Positions 38,852-47,339 are shown, counted from the stretch's first letter. The stretch: DNA of 64,000 nucleotides from Halosolutus gelatinilyticus (GCF_023028105.1 NZ_CP095491.1:3472001-3536000); one strand, 5' to 3'. Notes: generated by a model from the letters alone, not told the origin. Translations and numbers: made by a program.

Positions 38852-40456
38852 ATGTCGCAGCCCCCGACGGCCGATACGGACGGGGAACGACCCTGGGATC
38901 GTTCGCCGGGGGGCGTCTCGATCGAACTGTATCCGATCGCGGTCCTCACGGCCGCGCTCCGGCTGTTCCGATTGGGGGCCGAGAGTTACTGGCTCGACGA
39001 GGTCGTCTCGGTGACGCTCGTCACGTCGAACACGCCGTACGAACTCCTGGTCAGCGTACCGGGGAACGATCCCCACCCGCCGCTGTACTTTCTCCTCCTT
39101 TCGGGCTGGATGGCGATCTTCGGAACGAGCGAATCGGCCGCGCGACTACTGTCGGCCCTCGTCGGTGTCGCCACCGTACTCGTCCTCTACGCGATCGGTC
39201 GGCGGCTCTTCGATCGAGAAGTCGGGGCGATCGCGGCAGCGCTCGTCGCCGTCTCGCCGTTTCACGTCTGGTACTCCCAGGAGGTTCGAATGTACAACCT
39301 GCTCGCGCTGCTGACCGCGCTCTCGTTCTACTGGTTCGTGCGGATCCACCGAGAGAGAGCGGACGAAACCGACGTTCGAGACGACATCTGGTACGTCGTC
39401 GCCACGGTTCTGCTCGGCTACACGCACGTCTTCGGATTGTTCGCGATCCTCGCCCAGAACCTGTACGTCTTCTCTCGGCCCGTCGTCCGGATCGTCCCCC
39501 GTTCGCGGCTGACGCTCCGGCGCTGGATCGCTCTCCAGGGGATCACCGCGCTACTGCTCTCCCCATGGCTAGTGCGGTTGTTCCGCCGGACAATGGTGGC
39601 GCACGCCGGCGAAACGAGCAACGTCTCGTGGATTCCGCTGCCGACGGCCGAGACCGTCAGGCAGACGTTCGCCGCGTACCTCGGCGGCTACCTGTTCGGC
39701 GAGTCGCTCCCGATCCTCGTCTCGCTCGTCGTCGCGGCGTGTCTCGTGCTCGCACTCTCGGGCGACCGCTGGACAACGGCGCGGAATCGCGGTGCAGCGG
39801 AATCCGATCGCGGTGCGGCGTCGAGCGACCGCGGAACAGCGGCGGCGACCGATCACGGGGATGTGCCGGTAAACGGCGTCTACGCGGTCGTTCTCTGGTT
39901 CGTCGTGCCGATACTCGTCCCGATCGCCGTCTCGCACGTCGTCGCGCCGATCTTCGTGGATCGCTACTCGATCGGGGCGTCGCTGGCGTTTTTCCTCCTG
40001 ATCGCGATCGGCGTGCGGACGCTCTCCCGCCCGACGCTTCGGTACGTGATCGTTGGAGTGCTTCTCGTCGGACTCGTGGCGCCGCTCCCGACGTACTACG
40101 AGGAGGACCAGAAAGAGCAGTGGCGAGAGGCCGCCGCCGCCGTCGAGTCGAACGTCGACGGCGACGACGTCGTCCTCGTCAGCAGACCGTTCGCGGAGGG
40201 GCCGTTCAGCTTCTACTTCGATCGGTCGAACGCGACCGTCGTCCGGATCGACTCCGACGCGTCGGTCGACGAGATACGGGCGTCCGTCGACGGCTACGAC
40301 GACGTCTGGGTCGTGCTCTCGTACACCGATTCGTCGACTGAGCAGCGGATTCTCGAGGCCGTGGCCGAGCGGCCCGACTACCGCGGTCCGGTTGCGGAGA
40401 AGCGGTACAACGGGATCACGGTGTTCGGGTTCGAACGGACCTCGAGCAACGGGTGA
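38852..40456 (+). CDS. GT39-like membrane glycosyltransferase
   Basis: The 534-residue protein has about 10-12 hydrophobic helices and the ArnT/PMT-type first loop: RLGAESYWLDEVVSV (about 32-46, with the catalytic aspartate) and DPHPPLYFLLLSGW. QEVRMYNLLALLTAL is also typical. Such enzymes use polyprenyl-phosphate-linked sugars on the outer face of the membrane. A hydrophilic loop (about 308-340) contains short repeats (RGAAESDRGAASSDRGTAA). A soluble domain of about 100 residues ends the protein. It faces a gene cluster for a polyprenyl-phosphate-pentose precursor, which could be its donor. Confidence 0.8.
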   Translation: MSQPPTADTDGERPWDRSPGGVSIELYPIAVLTAALRLFRLGAESYWLDEVVSVTLVTSNTPYELLVSVPGNDPHPPLYFLLLSGWMAIFGTSESAARLLSALVGVATVLVLYAIGRRLFDREVGAIAAALVAVSPFHVWYSQEVRMYNLLALLTALSFYWFVRIHRERADETDVRDDIWYVVATVLLGYTHVFGLFAILAQNLYVFSRPVVRIVPRSRLTLRRWIALQGITALLLSPWLVRLFRRTMVAHAGETSNVSWIPLPTAETVRQTFAAYLGGYLFGESLPILVSLVVAACLVLALSGDRWTTARNRGAAESDRGAASSDRGTAAATDHGDVPVNGVYAVVLWFVVPILVPIAVSHVVAPIFVDRYSIGASLAFFLLIAIGVRTLSRPTLRYVIVGVLLVGLVAPLPTYYEEDQKEQWREAAAAVESNVDGDDVVLVSRPFAEGPFSFYFDRSNATVVRIDSDASVDEIRASVDGYDDVWVVLSYTDSSTEQRILEAVAERPDYRGPVAEKRYNGITVFGFERTSSNG

Positions 40457-40500
40457 CCTTCCGCAACCGCGTGGACGGACGGCGCGTCGTCTTTCGGCGG

Positions 40501-41592
40501 TCAAATCCGCTTGAAGGCGAATTTGGCCAGCTTCAGGGCGCCCTGATCCCACGCGACGCGGTGATCTCGCCCCGTCCGATCGCCCCGCTCCTCGTAGTTC
40601 TCCAGGTACCACCGGTACGTGTCGACCAGGGCCTCCTCGTTCGAGTACTCGGGCTCCCACCCGAGTTCGCGCAGTTTCTCGACGGAGACGTACGAATCCT
40701 CGTGGGCGGTCTCGTACACCCACGGGTACAGCGGCGAGAGATCGAGCGCGTTCAGGACGCGGAGCGCGAGCACTGCCAGGAGAGCCGGCGTCCCGATCAC
40801 GCGCTTGCCCGTTCCGGCCTCGTCGATCACCGCCTGGAAGTCCGATTTCATCGTCTCGAACTCCGTCGCACCCACGTTGTACGTCTCGTTCGCCGCGTCC
40901 GCGTCGACGTCGGTCAGCAACCCGATCGCTCGCACGAGATCGTCCACGTGCAGGAGCTGATACTGGTTGGTTCCCCAGCCGACGAGCGGCACGTTCGCGC
41001 CGTCCTCGACCCAATCGAAGAGGATCTGGAAGACGCCGAGCCGTTGCGGGCCGACGAACGTTTTCGGACGGAGGATCGGAACGCACATCCCCATCCGCCG
41101 GAAGTCCTCGCAGACCTTTTCGGCCTCGATCTTCGCCTCTCCGTACGGCCCGACGCCGTCCAGCGGGGACTTCTCGGTTATCGGATGGGCGTCGTGGGTT
41201 CCGTAGACGGCCGTCGACGAGACGTACACCACGCGATCGACGCCGTGGTCGCGGGCCGCCCACAGCACGGACCGCGTCCCGTCGACCGTCACCTCCCGGA
41301 TCACGTCGTCGTCCCACAGCGGGAGCGCGGCCGCGCTGTGAACGATCACGTCCGCGTCGGCCGCTTCGATCGCGTCCGCGACCCGCTCTTCGTCCCGCAC
41401 GTCGCCACGGACGAAGCCGATCCCCGCCGTGTCGTCCTCGTCGTCGAACGGTTTCAGGTCGAAGGCGGTGACGTCCCACCCTCGGTCGCGGAAGTACTGA
41501 CACGCGTGGAGACCCAGAAACCCGGTTCCGCCCGTAACGATCACGGAGTCGTACCGTCGCTCTCGGGACGCCTCTTGGTCCGTCTCGACCAT
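40501..41592 (-). CDS. NAD-dependent epimerase/dehydratase (extended SDR)
   Basis: The 363-residue protein starts at one of two adjacent ATGs (41592 or 41595). The Rossmann motif VTGGTGFLGLHACQYF and the catalytic Tyr-Lys pair YGEAKIEAEK mark an extended short-chain dehydrogenase. DVIVHSAAALPLW and RPKTFVGPQRLG are typical of nucleotide-sugar or sugar epimerases. It lies between a membrane glycosyltransferase and a UbiA-type phosphoribosyltransferase gene, so it may epimerise a sugar nucleotide or a lipid-linked pentose. The substrate is unknown. Confidence 0.85.
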   Translation of the reverse strand: MVETDQEASRERRYDSVIVTGGTGFLGLHACQYFRDRGWDVTAFDLKPFDDEDDTAGIGFVRGDVRDEERVADAIEAADADVIVHSAAALPLWDDDVIREVTVDGTRSVLWAARDHGVDRVVYVSSTAVYGTHDAHPITEKSPLDGVGPYGEAKIEAEKVCEDFRRMGMCVPILRPKTFVGPQRLGVFQILFDWVEDGANVPLVGWGTNQYQLLHVDDLVRAIGLLTDVDADAANETYNVGATEFETMKSDFQAVIDEAGTGKRVIGTPALLAVLALRVLNALDLSPLYPWVYETAHEDSYVSVEKLRELGWEPEYSNEEALVDTYRWYLENYEERGDRTGRDHRVAWDQGALKLAKFAFKRI

Positions 41593-41615
41593 CATATCAA
41601 ACGGATGCGGAGAAC

Positions 41616-41623
41616 CTTTATCA
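41616..41623 (+). promoter_or_regulatory. TATA box for the ubiA operon
   Basis: CTTTATCA lies about 30-37 bases before the ATG at 41653. It is the reason an upstream in-frame ATG at 41605 is not used as the start. Confidence 0.5.
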
Positions 41624-41652
41624 TTCTTGTTCTCGTTTTCGCTGACGACCGG

Positions 41653-42564
41653 ATGGCCGAGTCTTCACGTACGATAACCCCGGTACCCACGGTCACCGGA
41701 TTACTTCGGGAAATTCGGCCGTGGCAGTGGTACAAGCAAGGGGTAATGTTCCTCGGCATCGTCTTTTCGAAGAACCTCCTCGACCTCGACGCGTGGATCA
41801 ACCTGCTCGTCGGCGTCGCGGCCTTTACCGCCATCGCGGGCGCGGCGTACATTTTCAACGACATCAACGATCTCGAAGAGGATCAGAAGCACCCGGAGAA
41901 ACGACACCGACCCATCGCCAGCGGACAGGTTTCCGTTCCGGTCGGCGCCGCCTTCGGACTCCTCCTCGCCGCGATCGGTTTCGGAGCAGCCTACAGTCTC
42001 GGCCCGCTGTTTCTCGGCGTTCTGCTCGCCTATCTCAGTCAGAACGTCCTCTACTCGCTGTACCTGAAGCGGATCGTGTTCGTCGACGTGCTGATCGTCG
42101 CCATCGGGTTCGTGCTCCGCGCGATCGCCGGCGTCGTCGCCATCGACGTCTACCTGAGTCCGTGGCTTATCGTGAGCACGTTCCTCCTCGCGCTCGTTCT
42201 CGCGCTCGGAAAACGCCGCCACGAACTGGAGATCACGACCGATCCAGGGGAGACCAGGCGGGTTCTTGGGGCGTATTCCGAGAACGACGTCGATCAACTG
42301 CTCGTAATGACCATGTCGACGCTGTTGATGGCCTATTCCCTGTACACGTTCTTTCGCACCAATTCCGCGATGATGGTGACCCTTCCCCTCGCGTTCTTCG
42401 GCGTGTTTCGCTACCACCACCTCGTCCACACGACGGGTATCGCCGGCCAGCCCAAGTACCTCCTCACGGACGGTCCGTCGATCGCGAATCTCCTCCTGTG
42501 GATCGGCCTGGTCGTCGCCGTCCTCTACGATCTGCCGTCGGTCGCGATCGAGGTGATTCGGTGA
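41653..42564 (+). CDS. UbiA-family decaprenyl-phosphate phosphoribosyltransferase-like enzyme
   Basis: The 303-residue membrane protein has 8-9 helices. NDINDLEED (about 73-81) is the Mg-diphosphate-binding NDxxDxxxD motif. KHPEKRHRPIASGQV directly after it is the hallmark of phosphoribosyltransferases of the Rv3806c type. VDVLIVAIGFVLRAIAG, also typical of that subgroup, follows. The expected reaction joins PRPP and a polyprenyl phosphate to give polyprenyl-phosphate-5-phosphoribose. Quinone- or lipid-making UbiA enzymes usually lack the HPxKRxRPI block. Its stop overlaps the PHP gene (GTGA), which in turn overlaps the next gene. Confidence 0.82.
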   Translation: MAESSRTITPVPTVTGLLREIRPWQWYKQGVMFLGIVFSKNLLDLDAWINLLVGVAAFTAIAGAAYIFNDINDLEEDQKHPEKRHRPIASGQVSVPVGAAFGLLLAAIGFGAAYSLGPLFLGVLLAYLSQNVLYSLYLKRIVFVDVLIVAIGFVLRAIAGVVAIDVYLSPWLIVSTFLLALVLALGKRRHELEITTDPGETRRVLGAYSENDVDQLLVMTMSTLLMAYSLYTFFRTNSAMMVTLPLAFFGVFRYHHLVHTTGIAGQPKYLLTDGPSIANLLLWIGLVVAVLYDLPSVAIEVIR

Positions 42565-43199
42565 GACGGTACGATCTGCAGGTTCACACCGACGTCTCCC
42601 CCTGCTCGCGAAATTCGCCCCGTGACGTGGTCGACGCGGCGCTGGACGCCGGCCTGGACGGCATCGCGATCACCGATCACGACACCCTCGACGGCTACGA
42701 AGCGGTGGCCGCCCTCGCCCCCGACGACCTCGCCGTGATTCCCGGCGTCGAGGTAACGACGACGCAGGGCCATCTGCTCGCGCTGAACGTGAGCGAGGTG
42801 CCGCCGATGGCCGATCCCCTCGCCGTGATCGACCGCGTCCACGACCAGGGCGGACTCGCGATTCTCTCGCACCCCTTCGACAGCCTCCGCGAACACTACA
42901 CCGCCGATCTCGAAGCGATCGCGAAGCGCGTCGACGGCGTCGAGGCGACGAACTCGCGGTGCGTGCTCCCGCGGTTCAACCGTCGAGCGCGATCGTTCGC
43001 GGAGAGCCACGGCCTCGCGATCACCGGCGGGAGCGACGCGCACTTTCCGATGGAAGTCGGGCGGGCCTGCACGATCAGCGATCGGCCCGTTCTGGAGGCA
43101 ATTCGTGCGCGCGCGACACGAACCGACGGACGCGGCGGCTACGTGTCGGGACACGTCGCCACCAAACTCTCGGACGCCCTCTCGCTGCTGGACGTATGA
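42561..43199 (+). CDS. PHP-domain phosphoesterase
   Basis: The GTG at 42561 overlaps the ubiA stop. The 212-residue protein has the ordered metal motifs of the PHP superfamily: DLQVHTDVSPC (residues 5-15), ITDHDTLDGY, IPGVEVTTTQGH, LSHPF and GGSDAH. In the first motif the usual His-x-His is Gln-Val-His, as in some relatives. Such enzymes remove phosphate groups from sugars or nucleotides. Being coupled to a phosphoribosyltransferase, it could dephosphorylate the 5-phosphoribosyl lipid; that is inference. Confidence 0.85.
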   Translation: MRRYDLQVHTDVSPCSRNSPRDVVDAALDAGLDGIAITDHDTLDGYEAVAALAPDDLAVIPGVEVTTTQGHLLALNVSEVPPMADPLAVIDRVHDQGGLAILSHPFDSLREHYTADLEAIAKRVDGVEATNSRCVLPRFNRRARSFAESHGLAITGGSDAHFPMEVGRACTISDRPVLEAIRARATRTDGRGGYVSGHVATKLSDALSLLDV

Positions 43200-44176
43200 G
43201 CGGGCTCGATCGGGCGCGGACCGTCGTTCGACGACACGGCCTGTGGCTCACGGCGATCCTGACGGTCGCCATCTTCTTCGGCCTCTTCGCGTTCGGCGAG
43301 GCGGACGCGGTCAGCGAGGCGATCCTCTCCCTCGAACGGTGGCGGATCGGCACCGTGTTCGCGCTCGTAACCGTCGGCTACGGCGTTCGGTTTCTCAAGT
43401 GGGAGTACTACCTCCGCGAACTCGGCGTCGACGTCCCGATCGGCACGAGCCTGCTGGTGTTCATCAGCGGATTGATGATGACCGTCACGCCGGGCAAGGC
43501 CGGCGAAGTGTGGAAAGCGTGGTTTCTGCGCGATCTTCGCGGCGTATCCGTGAACCGGACGGCGTCGGTCGTCGGCGCGGAACGCGTCACCGACCTGTTG
43601 GCCCTCGCCGCGTTCGCCTTCCTCGGGGCGGCCGTGTACGAACAGTCACCGACGACGCTGCTCGTCGTCACGGCGATCTTCCTCGGCGGACTGGCCCTTC
43701 TCCGGTGGCGAACCGCCTGCCTTCGGATCTTGGGAGGACTGGAGTCGGTGCCGCTCGTCGGGGCCTACGCCGACGACGTCAGGGAGTTCTACGAGAATTC
43801 GTACGCGCTCCTTCGACCCCGCCCGCTGGTCGTCGCAGTGAGCATCAGCCTCGTCGCGTGGGGCCTCGAAGGCGTCGCGCTGTGGATCGTGTTGGACGGG
43901 TTTGCGCCGGGCGGGTCGGTCCTGCTGGCGCTGTTCGTGTTCGGCCTCGGATCGATCGTCGGCGCGGCGAGTCTGTTACCGGGCGGACTGGCCGCCACCG
44001 AGGCCAGCATGGTCGGAACGCTCGTCGTGCTCGGCTACTCGCGCACGGTCGCCGTTAGCGCGACGTTGGTCATCCGGGTCGGGACGCTATGGTACGGCGC
44101 CGCGTTGGGAACGACCGTGTTCGTCTGCTACCGGTACCTCCGGGAGCGGCGCGAATCCGCCGAAGCGCTTCGATGA
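43196..44176 (+). CDS. LPG-synthase-type membrane protein (UPF0104), possible flippase
   Basis: The ATG at 43196 overlaps the PHP stop (ATGA). The 326-residue protein has about eight helices and the family's marks: YGVRFLKWEYYLRELGV, VFISGLMMTVTPGKAGEVWKAWFLR and SLLPGGLAATEASMVG. This domain forms the membrane half of lysyl-phosphatidylglycerol synthases and the C-terminal half of AglD-like glycosylation proteins. It has been proposed to move lipid-linked molecules. Placement after a polyprenyl-phosphate-pentose enzyme fits a flipping role. Confidence 0.82.
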   Translation: MSGLDRARTVVRRHGLWLTAILTVAIFFGLFAFGEADAVSEAILSLERWRIGTVFALVTVGYGVRFLKWEYYLRELGVDVPIGTSLLVFISGLMMTVTPGKAGEVWKAWFLRDLRGVSVNRTASVVGAERVTDLLALAAFAFLGAAVYEQSPTTLLVVTAIFLGGLALLRWRTACLRILGGLESVPLVGAYADDVREFYENSYALLRPRPLVVAVSISLVAWGLEGVALWIVLDGFAPGGSVLLALFVFGLGSIVGAASLLPGGLAATEASMVGTLVVLGYSRTVAVSATLVIRVGTLWYGAALGTTVFVCYRYLRERRESAEALR

Positions 44177-44673
44177 GCCGACCGCTCGTTCGTCGCGATC
44201 GGTCGCCGTTCCGCGGCGCAGTTCGCGTTGGGACCCATTCGAATACTGGCGTCGTTTGCGGACGCGTTCCGTCGGAGCGGCGACTTCCGGTCGGACCCGT
44301 CGGCCCCGAGGGACTTCGGCTCGTCGGCGCCGACGTTCCCGGTATCGATGAGGATCGTCACGTCGTCGGCTTCGGGTTCGATTTCCGCCTCGAAGTGGAG
44401 GTGGTCGCCGAGGGGCGAAAGCTCGAATGTGAAGGGATCGCCGCCGGTGTTGGTCACGCGGATCTCGGCGGTCTGTGGCGGTTCGACCTCGACGGGGTCG
44501 GGGGCGGATTCGAATCCAAAGTCGTCGGGTCCCTCGACCACGGCCAATGCGTGGTCCGCCGCGACGGGGACCGGAAGGACGGCAGCTCCGATCGCGAGGA
44601 CGACCATCGCGAGTGTCGTACGGTTCGCTCGAAGTACGTTCAGTACGCGTTTGAGAGGGCTGTCGAGCATCAT
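44128..44673 (-). CDS. Putative secreted protein, uncertain 3' end
   Basis: An ATG pair at 44668-44673 opens a frame of about 180 residues. MMLDSPLKRVLNVLRANRTT leads to a hydrophobic stretch (LAMVVLAIGAAVLPVPVAADH) with a signal-like cleavage site. A beta-rich domain then contains PDPVEVEPPQTAEIRVTNTG and FTFELSPLG, like an Ig-type fold. A TTAACTA box sits at the leaderless distance. The last 60 or so residues are arginine- and serine-rich and the end overlaps 49 bases of the opposite gene, so the true gene may stop earlier or be frameshifted. Confidence 0.5.
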   Translation of the reverse strand: MMLDSPLKRVLNVLRANRTTLAMVVLAIGAAVLPVPVAADHALAVVEGPDDFGFESAPDPVEVEPPQTAEIRVTNTGGDPFTFELSPLGDHLHFEAEIEPEADDVTILIDTGNVGADEPKSLGADGSDRKSPLRRNASANDASIRMGPNANCAAERRPIATNERSAHRSASADSRRSRRYR

Positions 44674-44820
44674 CGACCGGATACGCACCCGCCCGTAGTT
44701 AACATCAGGATAGCTGAAATATCGCGTTAACCGGTCCGTCGGTTTTACGACGAGCGCGCCGAGTAGAGAGCCAGCGCCCAACGCGGTCGAGACCGCGCCG
44801 GCCGAGACAGGTAAGCACCC

Positions 44821-44827
44821 TTAAGAG
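44821..44827 (+). promoter_or_regulatory. TATA box of the hisC operon
   Basis: TTAAGAG lies 23-29 bases before the ATG at 44850, consistent with a leaderless transcript. Confidence 0.55.
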
Positions 44828-44849
44828 CCACGGGAAACAGAATTCGCGT

Positions 44850-46034
44850 ATGCAACCGCGCGACCTGTCCGATCACATCGCTTACGAGGCGGGTCGAGGC
44901 ATCGAGGAGGTCGCCCGCGAACTCAAGCGCGATCCCTCGGAGTTCGTCAAACTCGCCTCGAACGAGAACCCGCACGGCCCCTCGCCCGCGGCCGCCGTGG
45001 CCCTCCGCGACGCCGCCGGGACCGTCAACTCGTACCCGAAAGCCGCCCACGCCGACCTCACGAGCGCCGTCGCCGATCGCTGGGACGTCGCCGACGAGCA
45101 GGTGTGGCTCGCCAACGGCGGCGACGGGGCGATCGACTACCTCCACCGGGCGACGCTGGAGCCGGGCGACGACGTTCTCGTTCCCGAACCCGGCTTCGCC
45201 TACTACGGGATGAGCGCCCGGTTCCACCACGGCGACGTTCGCACGTACGCGCTCGAACGCGCGAACGACTTCGCCCAGGACGCCGCGACCGTCCTCGAAC
45301 GGTACGACGACGAGCGGATCGTCTGGCTCACCAGCCCGCACAACCCGACCGGCTCGACGATCGCGCTCGAGGAGATCGAACGGCTGGCCGACGAAACGGC
45401 CGACGAGACGCTGCTCGTCGTCGACGAGGCCTACGGCGAGTTCGCCGACGTGAACAGCGCCGTCTCCCTGATCGAGGGTCGGGACGGCTTCGACGCCCGC
45501 GACGACGTCGCCGTCCTCCGGACGTTCTCGAAGGCCTACGGCCTCGCGGGCGTTCGCCTCGGTTACGCGATCGTTCCCGACGAGTGGGCCGACGCCTACG
45601 CCCGCGTGAACACGCCGTTCGCGGCGAGCGAACTCGCCTGCCGCGCCGGCCTCGCCGCGGTCGGCGATCGGGAACACGTCGATCGCACCGTCGAGACGGC
45701 GATCGACGCGCGCGAGTACCTGCGCGAGCACGTCGACGCACACGTCTGGCCCAGCGAGGGCAACTTCGTCCTCGTCGACGTCGGGGACGCGTCGGCGGTC
45801 GCCGAGGAGCTGCAGGAGCGAGGCGTCATCGTCCGTGACTGTTCGAGTTTCGGCCTCCCGGGCTGTGTCCGCATCACCTGCGGGACCGAGGCCGAGACCG
45901 AACGCGCCGTCGAGACGCTCAACGCCGCGCTCGCCGATCTCGACGTCGACCCTGACGAGGCGAGCGCGGATTCCGAAGGGGAGCGCGACGCCGCGCCGGA
46001 ATCGAGCGCCAACGCGGAGGTGCCGGACACGTGA
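44850..46034 (+). CDS. hisC: Histidinol-phosphate aminotransferase
   Basis: The 394-residue PLP enzyme has KLASNENPHGPSPAA (substrate region), ANGGDGAIDYLHRA, TSPHNPTGS and VVDEAYGEF. The PLP lysine is in RTFSKAYGLAGVRLGYA. It converts imidazole-acetol phosphate to histidinol phosphate in histidine synthesis. An acidic tail of about 30 residues after the domain is a halophile addition. The next gene starts with GTG inside its stop codon, so translation is coupled. Confidence 0.92.
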   Translation: MQPRDLSDHIAYEAGRGIEEVARELKRDPSEFVKLASNENPHGPSPAAAVALRDAAGTVNSYPKAAHADLTSAVADRWDVADEQVWLANGGDGAIDYLHRATLEPGDDVLVPEPGFAYYGMSARFHHGDVRTYALERANDFAQDAATVLERYDDERIVWLTSPHNPTGSTIALEEIERLADETADETLLVVDEAYGEFADVNSAVSLIEGRDGFDARDDVAVLRTFSKAYGLAGVRLGYAIVPDEWADAYARVNTPFAASELACRAGLAAVGDREHVDRTVETAIDAREYLREHVDAHVWPSEGNFVLVDVGDASAVAEELQERGVIVRDCSSFGLPGCVRITCGTEAETERAVETLNAALADLDVDPDEASADSEGERDAAPESSANAEVPDT

Positions 46035-46573
46035 GGGTCGCCGTCACCGGAACCCCGGGAACGGGAAAGACGACAGCGACGGAACTGCTCGAACTCCGAC
46101 TCGAGGCCGACGAATCGGCGGACGCGCCGGATCTGAACGTGATCCACCTCAACGACGTCCTCGAGTCCGAGGAGCTGTACACCGAGGTCGACGCCGATCG
46201 GCAGAGCCTGGTTGCGGATCTCGACGCGATCGCCGACTGGCTCGATGGGCGCGACGACGCCGTGATCGAATCCCACCTGGCGCACCACTTCGAAGCCGAT
46301 CGGGTCGCCGTCCTGCGCTGTCGGCCCGACGCGCTCGAAGCCCGGCTCCGCGATCGCGGCGAGAACGAAGCCAAGGCTCGCGAGAACGCCGAGAGCGAGG
46401 CGCTCGACGTGCTCCTCGCCGAGGCAGTCGAGGAACACGGCCTCGAGTCGGTCTACGAGATCGACACGACCGATCGACCGCCGGCGCTGGTCGCGGACGA
46501 ACTCGCGGCTGTGATCGCTGGCGATCGGGAACCGAGTGCAGGGGACGTTGACTTCGTGGGGTACCTGCAATGA
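46031..46573 (+). CDS. AK6/Fap7-type adenylate kinase
   Basis: The 180-residue protein starts VTGTPGTGKTT, a P-loop (residues 7-14). VIHLNDVLESEELYTEVD, VIESHLAHHF and RCRPDALEARLRDRG follow, with the AK6 block NEAKARENAESEALDVLLAEA. The family has adenylate kinase activity and helps small-subunit ribosome maturation. It is translationally coupled to hisC upstream and the CDP-alcohol transferase downstream. Confidence 0.88.
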   Translation: MRVAVTGTPGTGKTTATELLELRLEADESADAPDLNVIHLNDVLESEELYTEVDADRQSLVADLDAIADWLDGRDDAVIESHLAHHFEADRVAVLRCRPDALEARLRDRGENEAKARENAESEALDVLLAEAVEEHGLESVYEIDTTDRPPALVADELAAVIAGDREPSAGDVDFVGYLQ

Positions 46574-47181
46574 CGCTCGACAGGCTTCGTCCGTACGTTT
46601 CCGGCTTCCTCGACCCGTTCGTGAAGGGGTTCGATCGGGTCGGCATGTCGCCCGACGGCGTGAGCGTGCTGGCGTTCGGGATGGCGGTGCTGGCCGCCGC
46701 AGCGTTCGCGCTCGGCGGTCGCGCGGCTCCGGTCTGGTACGCCGTCGCCGCGGCGCTGGTCTTCCTGAACGGTTGGCTCGACATCGTCGACGGCGCGCTC
46801 GCCCGCGAACAGCAGGTCGCCTCCGCCGGCGGCGACTTGCTCGATCACGTCCTCGATCGGTACGCGGACATCATCATCATCGGCGGGCTGGCGGCCGGCA
46901 TCGAAAACTACCTGCTCGGATTCCTCGCTGTTACCGGGGTCGTCATGACCTCGTATCTCGGCACCCAGGCCCAGGCGGTCGGCCTCGATCGGGTCTACGG
47001 CGGCGTCGTCGGGCGCGCCGATCGGCTCGTCATCATCGGCGTCGTCGGCTTCGTGGCCTACCCGGTTACGGGCGAGTACGGCGGTCTCACGGTGATCGGC
47101 TGGCTGCTCGTGTTCCTCGCGGCGGTCGGCCACGTGACCGCACTTCAGCGGTTCACCTACGCCTGGTCGGCTCTCGATTGA
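46570..47181 (+). CDS. CDP-alcohol phosphatidyltransferase, archaetidylinositol-phosphate synthase type
   Basis: The 203-residue membrane enzyme has DIVDGALAREQQVASAGGD LLDHVLD, the DxxDGxxAR...GxxxDxxxD catalytic motif (about 70-95), and about six helices. Archaeal members join CDP-archaeol to inositol phosphate or glycerol phosphate to make membrane lipid head groups. Its ATG overlaps the AK6 stop by four bases. The alcohol substrate is uncertain. Confidence 0.85.
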   Translation: MTLDRLRPYVSGFLDPFVKGFDRVGMSPDGVSVLAFGMAVLAAAAFALGGRAAPVWYAVAAALVFLNGWLDIVDGALAREQQVASAGGDLLDHVLDRYADIIIIGGLAAGIENYLLGFLAVTGVVMTSYLGTQAQAVGLDRVYGGVVGRADRLVIIGVVGFVAYPVTGEYGGLTVIGWLLVFLAAVGHVTALQRFTYAWSALD

Positions 47182-47237
47182 CCCGTGGTTATTCTCTCTC
47201 GTGTTGCATTCACCGCTGACTCCGACAGATCAGTCAG

Positions 47238-47339
47238 GAACACCACGAAAGCCTCCTTTCATCCCCACCCGTAGCGGCTGACCGAGCTGCCACCGCGAAC
47301 GGGGATGAAAGGGGCTGTCAGGGGCTTTCAGGGTGTTCT
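47238..47339. repeat. Nested inverted-repeat element
   Basis: An outer pair, AACACCACGAAAGCC (47239-47253) and GGCTTTCAGGGTGTT (47323-47337), matches in 13 of 15 positions. An inner pair, CCTTTCATCCCC (47255-47266) and GGGGATGAAAGG (47301-47312), is perfect. A 10-base insert (GCTGTCAGGG-like) lies between the arms on the right. The 100-base unit codes for nothing and looks like a short palindromic mobile or repeat element. Confidence 0.55.

Noticed and set aside
39569-41503. Long minus-strand frame over the glycosyltransferase and epimerase region
   Set aside because: Shadow frame; the epimerase motifs are in a different minus frame.
47238-47339. CRISPR repeat or complete insertion sequence
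   Set aside because: There are only single inverted arms, no regular spacing, no transposase and no target duplication that I can see.
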